NCBI GenBank assembly: GCA_026388255.1
Contig: JAPLKC010000094.1
Span: forward strand, 16,597-50,281
Direction of reading: 5' to 3'
Origin: Pseudomonadota bacterium
Lineage (GTDB): Bacteria > Desulfobacterota > Syntrophorhabdia > Syntrophorhabdales > Syntrophorhabdaceae
DNA length: 33,685 bases
Positions 24,335-32,423 of this stretch are shown here, one piece after another; the first letter of the stretch is position 1; the number at the start of each line of letters is the position of its first letter. The notes under the pieces are model-generated. The model was given only the letters and a program-made list of their open reading frames with translations. It was not told where the DNA came from and made no database searches. A program made the translations under genes and the position numbers.

Positions 24335-26458
24335 ATGAAGATATCCTTTAACAGATTTACGATTTTGGAAAAAATCTTTGCCGGAAGTATTATTTTTGCC
24401 CTGCCGATCATTGTCCTCCTTTTTTATATGGTCTCAGGGTTTAACCGTGATATTGGTTTCACCCGCCTTGAATCCTGTGGAAACAAACTGCTCATGCCAC
24501 TGGAAACCATTGCGGAACTCATCCCGAAACATCAATTGCTGGTGCGCCTGTATATTGAAGGGGACAAAACAGTGGAAGAGAAAGTAAACCTTCTTGCCCA
24601 GGGAATAGAAAAGCAATTTTCCCTTCTTCAGACAGAGGGGAAAAGGTCGGAAGACCTGCTGCAGATTAGTGAAAAGAGCCTGAAGGCTGCGGGCATTGAG
24701 CGTGGTCATATTTCGCAGATATACAAAAAATGGCAGGAACTTCGTTCTAACTGGAAAAATAATGGAACCACCCAGAATGACGATGCTCATGAAGAAATGA
24801 TACTGAGACCGGTTTGCGCGTTAATCAAAAGGGTAGGAGATACATCAAACATGGTCCTTGATCCTAATCTGGATACTACCTATTTAATTGATATCGGTCT
24901 TATTACTATGCCGAAAATGCAGGAAAAGCTGGGCTTATTCATGCTTTTTGCAGAGTCGGTGATCTACAAAGGTTATACGTCACAGGAAGACAGGATAAAA
25001 TTTGCTGTTTTCTCTGCCATGCTTGAAGATGACCTTGAGCACATTAGCCAGAGCGTGGAAACAATACTCAGGGAGAGTAAAAAACAGCATGGCGTCAATG
25101 CTTCGCTTCAAAATAGCATTCCTCCTCTGCTGGAAGCATATAAAACATCCATTCCCCCTTTTCTTTTTATATTGAAACGTTTTTCCAACGATCCGAATTT
25201 CAAAATACCGGCTATGGAATTTTTTGAATCTGCAAAAAAAGTGCTTGATACAGGCTCTGGACTCAGGGAGACGTCTATGCTGGAGTTGCAGGGACTGCTC
25301 GATAAAAGGGATAAAAGCTTTGTAAACAAGAGATTTTCCGCGCTTTTCCTGAGCTTGGGCATGTTGTTTTTTGCTTCGATTGTAGTTGTTGTTATCTCTC
25401 GGGGGATTACCAGGTCTCTTGGAAAGGTAATAGACATTGCCGGAGAAATTGCAGAGGGAAATTTGCAGAAAGCAATGGAGGATCTTGAGAAAACAGGCAG
25501 AGTTGATCTCCATTTAAAGGGAAGCGCAGAAGGGTCCTTGGAAAATCAGAGGAATGAAATTCACCGGCTTTTTCATGCAATGACCGCTATGACTTCGAGC
25601 CTTTATGCTTTGCTCATACAGGTAGGCAAATCAGGTATTCAGGTGAGTACATCATCTACACAGATAGCGGCATCGGCAAGGCAACTTGAAGCAACTGTTG
25701 CGGAACAAGCCTCATCAATCAATGAAGTAAGTGCAACAAGCAATGAAATTTCAGCAACTTCACAGGAATTTGCAAAAACCATGAATAAAGTTTCAAAGAT
25801 GGCTTCTGAAGCCGCAGAAATGGCAAGCGCAAGCATGTCCAGCCTGTCGGATATAAATGCAACTATGAAGAGACTTCTGGAAAATACAACTGAAAGTTCC
25901 GGGAAATTAAGGATGGTGAATGAAAAGATGGATAATATTACCCAGGTGATCACAACCATTACAAAAGTGGCAAACCAGATCAACCTCCTTTCTCTCAATG
26001 CTGCCATTGAAGCAGAAAAAGCAGGTGAATACGGCATCGGCTTTTCAGTGGTTGCCAGAGAAATCCGGCGTCTTGCAGACCAGACTGCCGTGTCTGCTTT
26101 GGATATAGAAGGTATGATAATGGAAACCAGGGAAGCAATGAGAGACGGCGCCCAGGCTGTTGAAATATATACGGGCCAGACGCGGACAAGTACGGAGAGG
26201 ATTGCAGAAATCAGCGTAGATTTGTTGAGGGCTATTGAACACACTCAAGAGTTGGTACCCCAGTTTGAGTCTGTAAATCAGGGAATGCAGATGCAATCTC
26301 AGAGCGCTTCCCAGATAAGTGAGTCCATGGGGCATCTCAATCAGGCTGCCCGACAGACCAGGGATTCTTTGATTGAATTCAGAGGCGTTACCGAACAACT
26401 TAATGCTGCAGTAAAAGATTTGGAGAACGAAGTAGCGCGATTTTCCATAAGTTCGTAG
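24335..26458 (+). CDS. second chemoreceptor, large helical sensor domain, WspA-like signalling domain
   Basis: This 707-residue receptor lies 2 nt after the first. It has TM1 at about 14-34 and a roughly 300-residue, mostly helical extracytoplasmic region with the motif DPNLDTTYLID (176-186), seen in some sensory kinases and receptors with helical input domains. TM2 is at about 335-355, followed by a HAMP region with an acidic extension and then the signalling domain. The segment SSTQIAASARQLEATVAEQA is nearly the same as in the first receptor, and the tip again reads NLLSLNAAIEAEKAGEYGIGF. The two receptors thus share a signalling class but have unrelated sensors, fitting a mixed array. Ligand unknown. 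Confidence 0.88.
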   Translation: MKISFNRFTILEKIFAGSIIFALPIIVLLFYMVSGFNRDIGFTRLESCGNKLLMPLETIAELIPKHQLLVRLYIEGDKTVEEKVNLLAQGIEKQFSLLQTEGKRSEDLLQISEKSLKAAGIERGHISQIYKKWQELRSNWKNNGTTQNDDAHEEMILRPVCALIKRVGDTSNMVLDPNLDTTYLIDIGLITMPKMQEKLGLFMLFAESVIYKGYTSQEDRIKFAVFSAMLEDDLEHISQSVETILRESKKQHGVNASLQNSIPPLLEAYKTSIPPFLFILKRFSNDPNFKIPAMEFFESAKKVLDTGSGLRETSMLELQGLLDKRDKSFVNKRFSALFLSLGMLFFASIVVVVISRGITRSLGKVIDIAGEIAEGNLQKAMEDLEKTGRVDLHLKGSAEGSLENQRNEIHRLFHAMTAMTSSLYALLIQVGKSGIQVSTSSTQIAASARQLEATVAEQASSINEVSATSNEISATSQEFAKTMNKVSKMASEAAEMASASMSSLSDINATMKRLLENTTESSGKLRMVNEKMDNITQVITTITKVANQINLLSLNAAIEAEKAGEYGIGFSVVAREIRRLADQTAVSALDIEGMIMETREAMRDGAQAVEIYTGQTRTSTERIAEISVDLLRAIEHTQELVPQFESVNQGMQMQSQSASQISESMGHLNQAARQTRDSLIEFRGVTEQLNAAVKDLENEVARFSISS

Positions 26459-26464
26459 GTATAT

Positions 26465-26944
26465 ATGCTTTTTCTTGTTTTTGAGATAGATAATGAGCGC
26501 TATTGCCTGGAAGTTTCCAGCATCATTGAAGTTACACCTATGGTTGTTTTTAAAAAAATCCCTCATGTCCCGGCATACTTCTCGGGATTATTCAATTACC
26601 GTGGAACCATAGTACCTGTAGTTGATCTTTCGGTTTTGATTTCCGGGAAGACTTCAAGGCCGCTTTATAGCACCCGTGTTGTACTGGTTGACTATGTTGG
26701 TATTGATAAAAACCACCATATCCTCGGGCTTTTAGCTGAGCGGGCTACGGAAACTATTTTTTGCAAGGAGGAAGCATTTCAGCCTTCCGGCATAGAGGTT
26801 GATGACGCCAAATACTTAGGCGACGTTATCTTTGATGAGAAGGGCATGATTCAAAGGATAAGAATAGAAAAACTACCCCCTGAAACCATACAGGGATATG
26901 ATTTTTTTGCATTGAAGGAAAACAATGACATCACCATATTATGA
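26465..26944 (+). CDS. CheW-like coupling protein (WspB-like)
   Basis: This 159-residue single CheW domain couples receptors to the CheA kinase. Visible features are MLFLVFEIDNERYCLEVSSIIEV, here given only as the family-type N-terminal strand pair, then IPHVPAYFSGLFNYRGTIVPVVDLS, the canonical CheW core, and LGLLAERATETI. Position between the receptors and cheR matches wspB in Pseudomonas. The 3' end overlaps the CheR-like gene by 20 nt if that gene starts at 26925. Confidence 0.9.
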   Translation: MLFLVFEIDNERYCLEVSSIIEVTPMVVFKKIPHVPAYFSGLFNYRGTIVPVVDLSVLISGKTSRPLYSTRVVLVDYVGIDKNHHILGLLAERATETIFCKEEAFQPSGIEVDDAKYLGDVIFDEKGMIQRIRIEKLPPETIQGYDFFALKENNDITIL

Positions 26945-28274
26945 ACGTGTCCCTTTTAAGGCCCGTCATTCGCCGCCTGAAGCTGCAAGCCCTGCCCCTG
27001 AGGCAGGAATGCTTAGCATTGAAGAATTACTGTCAAAAAAAATCGGGCTTGAACCGGAATCTATAGGGAGAAGGAATATCGCAGGTGCAGTTAACACGCG
27101 TATGGAGCTATCCATGGTTGATAGTGTTGATAAATACCTGCATATGCTCGAATCCGACCCTGAGGAGCTTGAAGCGCTGATTGAAGATGTGACTGTCTCC
27201 GAGACTTGGTTTTTTCGCGACGCCGAATCCTTTAACTATTTGAAAAAATATGCAGATGATATAAGATCCTCAAGCTTTGAAAGAAGTATGTTCAAAGTCC
27301 TTTCTGTACCATGTTCTACGGGAGAAGAGCCTTATTCAATAGCAATTACATTGCTGGAAGCCGGTTTATTGCCTGAACATTTTCAAATTGATGCAATAGA
27401 CATAAACCCGAAGACAATCGAGACGGCAAAGCGTGCTGTTTACGGAAAAGGCGCCTTTCGAGGCGAGAACAGGGATCATAAGGATAAGTATTTTACCTGT
27501 TCAGAAGAAGGGTTTATACTGGATCCCGCTATAGCCGGATTGGTAAACTTTTATCAAGACAATTTTGTCCATCCTCATGCCCTGGAGGGTCAAGGGCATT
27601 ATCAGGTAATTTATTGCAAAAATCTCCTTATATATCTTACCGATGATGCGAGAAAAAAGGTGTTTGACAACATTAACCGCCTCCTGCTTCCGAATGGTAT
27701 CATTTTTACCGGACACGCTGAATTAATCCCTTTCCTGCAATATGGATACAAGGCGGTAAAGCATTCAAGGTCCTTTGCATGCATGAAAATTGAATCAGAG
27801 GCAGAAGAGACTTCTGTCTCCCATAAGGCAAAGCGGCAAAAACATCTCTTGCAGAATCATGTTATTAAAACGAAGGGGTCGAAGCAACTCCGGTTTTGTG
27901 TTACTGCAGAACCCTTACCTCGCAGGGACAGTACAGAAAGAGGGATTGCATCCAACCTGCAAAGCGAGGCTGAAACGCTTGCTGCGATTCGGGTACTTGC
28001 AGACGGGGGATCGCTTGATAAAGCTCTTTCCGGGTGCGAGCAATTCTTAAAAAAGCACAAACATAATAAGGAAGCTTACTATTTGATGGGGCTTATCAAC
28101 CTTGCGTTAAATGTTTTCGACAAGGCTGAAGCATTTTTTCAAAAAGCCTTGTATTTAGACCCCTCCTACTATGAGGCATTGCTGCACATGAAGCTTTTGC
28201 ATGAAAAGAAAGGCGATCTGGCAAAGGCTTCGGTTGTTAACGAGCGTATTAAAAGATTTCAGGAAAAAATATGA
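26925..28274 (+). CDS. CheR methyltransferase with C-terminal TPR repeats (WspC-like)
   Basis: CheR methylates receptor glutamates using SAM. The 449-residue protein has an N-terminal helical domain (LSIEELLSKKIGLEPESIG). The catalytic domain follows with TVSETWFFRDAESF, the SAM motif VPCSTGEEPYSIA (128-140), IDINPKTIETAK and VIYCKNLLIYL (usually CRN). A linker leads to about 100 C-terminal residues (350-449) with two or three TPR helices such as KEAYYLMGLINLALNVFDKAEAFFQKAL in shorter units. A TPR-bearing CheR is the WspC arrangement. ATG 26925 has AAGGAAA upstream. An alternative ATG at 27009 gives a start nearer the family N-terminus but has a weaker site. Confidence 0.9.
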   Translation: MTSPYYERVPFKARHSPPEAASPAPEAGMLSIEELLSKKIGLEPESIGRRNIAGAVNTRMELSMVDSVDKYLHMLESDPEELEALIEDVTVSETWFFRDAESFNYLKKYADDIRSSSFERSMFKVLSVPCSTGEEPYSIAITLLEAGLLPEHFQIDAIDINPKTIETAKRAVYGKGAFRGENRDHKDKYFTCSEEGFILDPAIAGLVNFYQDNFVHPHALEGQGHYQVIYCKNLLIYLTDDARKKVFDNINRLLLPNGIIFTGHAELIPFLQYGYKAVKHSRSFACMKIESEAEETSVSHKAKRQKHLLQNHVIKTKGSKQLRFCVTAEPLPRRDSTERGIASNLQSEAETLAAIRVLADGGSLDKALSGCEQFLKKHKHNKEAYYLMGLINLALNVFDKAEAFFQKALYLDPSYYEALLHMKLLHEKKGDLAKASVVNERIKRFQEKI

Positions 28275-28948
28275 ATCAGGGAAACAATATCAGCCCACTT
28301 CAGTGCTGGAAGCAAAGCGGTGTTTTTGGAGATTTTTCCTGTCCGAAGCTTGTTGATATTGTACATTGCCGTAACTGTGACGAATACAATAAAGCCGGCA
28401 GAACCCTTTTTGACCGGGAGGTTTCGGATGAATTTCTGGAAGAGTGGACAAGGAATCTTACCGGCATTAAAGAAACTGAGGCCCTTGATACCATATCGGT
28501 AATTGTAATGAGGATAAAGAATGAATGGCTGGCCCTGAAAACAATCTATTTGCAGGAGACAACGAATGTCCGTGCCGTTCACCGCGTACCCTTACGAACG
28601 AACAATGTTTTTAAGGGGATTGTGAATATAAACGGAGAGCTGCTTCTTTGCATTTCTGTAGCCGACCTATTGGAATATGCCCATGAAGAGGATAAAGGGA
28701 AAGACGATACGATGATCTATAAACGTATGGTGATAATAAATAAAGATGGTGAACGTTATGTTTTTCCCGTTGATGAAGTCCTTGGCATATATCGCATAGC
28801 GTCATCGGATTTAAAAGAACCCCCTGTAACATTATCCAAATCCCCCATGACACTCATCGAAGGCATCTTCAATCTTAACGAAAAGAAGGTAGGGCTACTG
28901 GGTGAGGACAGGTTTATTCATGCTTTAAAAAGGAGTCTGGAAAGTTGA
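28271..28948 (+). CDS. CheW-like coupling protein with four-cysteine N-terminal motif (WspD-like)
   Basis: This 225-residue coupling protein overlaps the CheR gene as ATGA. Residues 12-36 hold a Cys-x11-Cys-x8-Cys-x2-Cys motif (CWKQSGVFGDFSCPKL, then IVHCRNCDEY) that resembles the N-terminal extension of WspD. The CheW domain occupies about residues 80-220, with VHRVPLRTNNVFKGIVNING and the conserved LLCISVADLL. Two CheW proteins with one CheA is the Wsp organisation. The cysteines look like metal or iron-sulfur ligands or redox switches, but their role is not known to me. Confidence 0.88.
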   Translation: MNQGNNISPLQCWKQSGVFGDFSCPKLVDIVHCRNCDEYNKAGRTLFDREVSDEFLEEWTRNLTGIKETEALDTISVIVMRIKNEWLALKTIYLQETTNVRAVHRVPLRTNNVFKGIVNINGELLLCISVADLLEYAHEEDKGKDDTMIYKRMVIINKDGERYVFPVDEVLGIYRIASSDLKEPPVTLSKSPMTLIEGIFNLNEKKVGLLGEDRFIHALKRSLES

Positions 28949-31305
28949 CAACGCAAAGCCAAACGGATATGGCCGACCTTTCCATGCTTGATCTTTTCCG
29001 CATAGAAGCGGAAAATTATACAAAAATCCTGGAAACAGGACTCGTAGAGGTTGAACAGAACCAGACGCCTGAAAAGATTGAGCCTCTTATGCGCGCAGCC
29101 CACTCGATCAAGGGCGCAGCGCGTATTGTAGGCCTGGATGCTGTTGTCGGCATTGCCCATGCCATGGAGGACGTGCTTTCCGCGGCTCAGCACGGTAAGC
29201 TGAAACTTGCTTCCGACCATATTGACATGCTCTTGCAGGGCAACGATCTTTTTCTCCATCTCACGACAATCGATATCGCTGCTATTCCTGAATGGCTGGA
29301 AGGTCAATTCGAAGCAATAGATGCAATAAGTGGCAGTTTGAGAGAAATTCTCACAGGACAACCAGCAAAAGCGCCCGAAATGAAACCAACGCCGCCGCCG
29401 GCTGATATTCAGGAACAGAAAGAGGCATTGACAACGGCGCCAGAAATTCAGGATAAGAAGGAAACATTGCCTGAAAGACCTGTAGTAAATGTGCCCACAC
29501 CCGAGGTGCCCGGTTCACCTGTTAACCAGGATGTGACACTGAAGGTCAGGCCTGAAGAAAAAGACGAAGAAAGTTTTGTCCGTGTTGCTTCGGAAAGTTT
29601 GAATCGCCTTATGGGGTTTGCCGGTGAATGTCTTGTGCAGGCAAGATCGACAAAACCTTTTTCAACCTCCCTGTTAAAAATGAAAGATTGGCATCTTGAA
29701 TTAGGCAGCGCCTTAGAGAAGATATTCGAATTTTCTAAAAACAAGTCTGTCCCTAAAGAGGTACAGGAAAAATTCGGTGAATCTTTAAATCAACTTGACC
29801 AGATAAGAGATCTCCTCGTTACACAAATAGTTGATTTTGAGCTTTTTTCACGCAACCTTGAACACCTTGCCGACAGGTTATACGGTGAGGTTGTTGCAAT
29901 CAGGATGAGACCTTTTTCCGATGGTTTGCCAGGATTTCCACGTATGGTCCGTGATCTTGCAAAGAACATGGGTAAAAAGATTACGTTCCGGATTATTGGA
30001 GAGTCAACAAAAGTGGACAGGGACATCCTTGAAAAATTAGAAGCTCCGCTGACCCATCTTTTACGTAACGCTATAGATCATGGGCTGGAAACGCCTGAAG
30101 AGCGTATAGCAGCAAATAAACCTGCTGAAGGTATTTTGATCCTTGAAGCACGGCATAGCTCCGGCACGTTGAATATCAGACTGACTGAAGACGGAAGGGG
30201 GATTGACGTAGAAAGGATCCGCCGGAAAGTCGTTGAGAAAGGTCATGCATCAAAGGAAATGGCGGCTAATCTTACTGATGGAGAGCTTCTGGACTTCCTT
30301 TTTCTGCCCGGTTTCTCAACAGCAAAAAAAATTACCGAGGTATCCGGTCGCGGTGTGGGTCTCGATGTGGTGCTGTCCATGGTCCAGAAGGTGGGCGGTT
30401 CAGTAAGGGTAGAGACAAAACCTGGGAGCGGTACATCTTTTCATTTACAGCTCCCGTTGACATTATCTGTTCTACGGGCACTGTTGGTGGATATTTGCGG
30501 GGAACCTTATGCTATTCCATTAAGCCGTATTGACCATATTCTGCGATCCGATCAGGACAGCTTGAAGATATTGGAGGATAAACAATTCTACACATTTGAA
30601 AATGAACACATCGGTATAGTTGACGCGCACCAGGTCCTTCGTATGCCTCCTTCTGATGAGCGCTATCCCGGATTGTATATTGCAGTTATCAGCGACCGTT
30701 TAAACCAATACGGTCTGGTTGTAGACAGATTTCTCGGTGAGCGTGAACTGGTAGTGATTCCCCTTGACGCCCGTCTCGGCACTATACCGAATATCAGTGC
30801 AGGGGCAATCCTGGAGGATGGTTCGCCGGTTCTCATTCTCGATGTGGATGACCTCGTCCGTTCCATTGATAATCTGCTGACCCATAGCAGGCTTCATAAG
30901 GTTGATGACAAAAAGGAGCTTGCAGAAGGTTTTAAGAAACGTATACTTGTGGTGGATGATTCATTAACGGTGCGCGAAGTGGAGCGTAGACTCCTTGAAA
31001 ACAGCGGTTATGATGTTACGGTAGCCGTAGACGGTATGGATGGCTGGAACACCCTGGTACTCAATAGATTCGATCTGGTTATCTCTGATATAGATATGCC
31101 CCGTATGAATGGTATAGAGCTCATAAAGAAGATAAAAGGCGATCCCAACTTAAAAGATTTGCCCATAATCATTGTTTCTTACAAGGACAGGGAAGAAGAT
31201 AGAATGATGGGTCTTGAGGCCGGAGCCGATTATTACCTGACGAAGAGCAGTTTTCATGATGAAAGTCTGAATAATGCAGTCCGGGATCTGATAGGGGAAG
31301 CGTAG
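28945..31305 (+). CDS. hybrid CheA histidine kinase with C-terminal receiver (WspE-like)
   Basis: This 786-residue kinase has in order an HPt domain with phospho-site His53 in AAHSIKGAARIVG, a Pro-rich linker (about 135-195), a dimerisation domain (205-320), an ATPase domain, a CheW-like regulatory domain (about 500-640) and a receiver (665-786). The ATPase domain has N box HLLRNAIDHGLE (371-382), EDGRGID and GRGVGLDVV. The receiver holds Asp671/Asp672, the acceptor Asp715 in SDIDMPRMNG, and Lys767. It can thus phosphorylate its own receiver and the downstream response regulator. The start is TTG 28945 overlapping the previous stop (TTGA), with AAGGAG (28930-28935) 9 nt upstream. No CheY-type stand-alone gene is present. 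Confidence 0.92.
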   Translation: MTTQSQTDMADLSMLDLFRIEAENYTKILETGLVEVEQNQTPEKIEPLMRAAHSIKGAARIVGLDAVVGIAHAMEDVLSAAQHGKLKLASDHIDMLLQGNDLFLHLTTIDIAAIPEWLEGQFEAIDAISGSLREILTGQPAKAPEMKPTPPPADIQEQKEALTTAPEIQDKKETLPERPVVNVPTPEVPGSPVNQDVTLKVRPEEKDEESFVRVASESLNRLMGFAGECLVQARSTKPFSTSLLKMKDWHLELGSALEKIFEFSKNKSVPKEVQEKFGESLNQLDQIRDLLVTQIVDFELFSRNLEHLADRLYGEVVAIRMRPFSDGLPGFPRMVRDLAKNMGKKITFRIIGESTKVDRDILEKLEAPLTHLLRNAIDHGLETPEERIAANKPAEGILILEARHSSGTLNIRLTEDGRGIDVERIRRKVVEKGHASKEMAANLTDGELLDFLFLPGFSTAKKITEVSGRGVGLDVVLSMVQKVGGSVRVETKPGSGTSFHLQLPLTLSVLRALLVDICGEPYAIPLSRIDHILRSDQDSLKILEDKQFYTFENEHIGIVDAHQVLRMPPSDERYPGLYIAVISDRLNQYGLVVDRFLGERELVVIPLDARLGTIPNISAGAILEDGSPVLILDVDDLVRSIDNLLTHSRLHKVDDKKELAEGFKKRILVVDDSLTVREVERRLLENSGYDVTVAVDGMDGWNTLVLNRFDLVISDIDMPRMNGIELIKKIKGDPNLKDLPIIIVSYKDREEDRMMGLEAGADYYLTKSSFHDESLNNAVRDLIGEA

Positions 31306-31308
31306 GAA

Positions 31309-31345
31309 ATTTAGAATGTAGAATTTAGAATGTAGAATTTAGAAT
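31309..31345. repeat. 14-bp tandem repeat, about 2.6 copies, between cheA and cheB
   Basis: ATTTAGAATGTAGA is repeated at 31309-31322 and 31323-31336, with a 9-bp partial third copy to 31345. It fills much of the only sizeable gap (80 nt) in the chemosensory operon. It sits upstream of the cheB ribosome binding site and could expand or contract by slippage. Confidence 0.85.
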
Positions 31346-31385
31346 TTGAAGACATACATGTAAATTGATGGAGTAATATAAAAGA

Positions 31386-32423
31386 ATGCGTATTGCAATA
31401 GCCAACAACAATATAGGGGCAACGGATATTCTCCGTACCGTTGTTTCTTCTAAACCAGGTTATGAAATTGTATGGATTGCCTCAAACGGGACTGAAGCAG
31501 TTAAAAACACTGCTCATAATAAACCCGACCTGATATTGATGGGTCTGGATCTTCCTGTTATGGGGGGCCTTCAGGCCATTCAGGTGATTATGAAGGAAAA
31601 TCCCTGTGCTATCCTCATAGTGACTGACGAGGTTTCAAAACATACGGCAAAGGTTTTTGAAGCCATGGGCAAGGGTGCCCTGGATGCCCAGAGTACTCCT
31701 GTTATTGACTCTGGAGGGAATATTAAGGGAGGGGAAGAACTTCTCAGGAAGATCGCCGTGATTGAGAGGCTGATCGGAAAGGAAGGGATGAATGGAAAAA
31801 ACGAACAGACGGTGAAGAAAAGTGCTTTTAAATCTCACCAATCCATGATTGCAATAGGCTCTTCAACAGGAGGGCCAAAGGCGCTCACTGAAATTGTATC
31901 GCACATACCGGATGTGGTGAATATGCCTGTTGTAATCATCCAGCATGTTGATATTCAGTTTGTGGATGGTCTGGTAGATTGGCTTGCAGGCCACACAAAG
32001 CTTAAGGTCACCCTTGCAAAAGAAGGCATGACCCCCGAAGAGAATACAATCTATCTGGCTGGCACGAATGACCATCTGGTAATAGGAGACGACCTTGCCT
32101 TCCGTTATGTTGCCGAGCCAAGGGACAACCCTTACAGGCCATCGGTGGATGCATTCTTCATGAGCGTTGCACGTCATTGGCCCGGTCAAGGTGTAGCCGT
32201 ACTATTAACAGGCATGGGCAGGGATGGAGCCCAGGGTCTTTTAGCGTTGCGGAAGGCCGGGTGGCATACTATAGCCCAGGATGAAAAGACCTCTGTTGTG
32301 TACGGTATGCCCAAGGCAGCCGCCCAGATAGACGCTGCAAAGGAGATTCTGCCCATTGAAAAGATCGCCGACGCTGTTGTAAAACAAATTAAAAACCAAG
32401 GAAGGTTACATGACTATCCCTGA
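31386..32423 (+). CDS. CheB methylesterase with degenerate receiver domain (WspF-like)
   Basis: CheB removes methyl groups from receptors. The 345-residue protein has an N-terminal receiver-like domain (1 to about 105) and a catalytic domain (150-345). The catalytic domain has Ser160 in IGSSTGGPKAL, His187 in IIQHVD and Asp280 in TGMGRDGAQG, so the esterase triad is intact. In the receiver, the phospho-acceptor position is Gly53 (LMGLDLPVMGG, where WspF-type proteins read MDLLMPVMDG), and the acidic-pocket Asp is Asn8. Phosphorylation control is therefore probably lost. SD GGAG lies rather far (about 13 nt) from ATG 31386, after the tandem repeat. Confidence 0.92.
   Translation: MRIAIANNNIGATDILRTVVSSKPGYEIVWIASNGTEAVKNTAHNKPDLILMGLDLPVMGGLQAIQVIMKENPCAILIVTDEVSKHTAKVFEAMGKGALDAQSTPVIDSGGNIKGGEELLRKIAVIERLIGKEGMNGKNEQTVKKSAFKSHQSMIAIGSSTGGPKALTEIVSHIPDVVNMPVVIIQHVDIQFVDGLVDWLAGHTKLKVTLAKEGMTPEENTIYLAGTNDHLVIGDDLAFRYVAEPRDNPYRPSVDAFFMSVARHWPGQGVAVLLTGMGRDGAQGLLALRKAGWHTIAQDEKTSVVYGMPKAAAQIDAAKEILPIEKIADAVVKQIKNQGRLHDYP

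Noticed and set aside
19521-26244. Long minus-strand open frames opposite livH and the chemoreceptor genes (for example 19618-20178, 24980-25513, 25639-26244)
   Set aside because: They are antisense to well-supported genes with strong family motifs, lack recognisable domains and show mirror composition of the coding strand.
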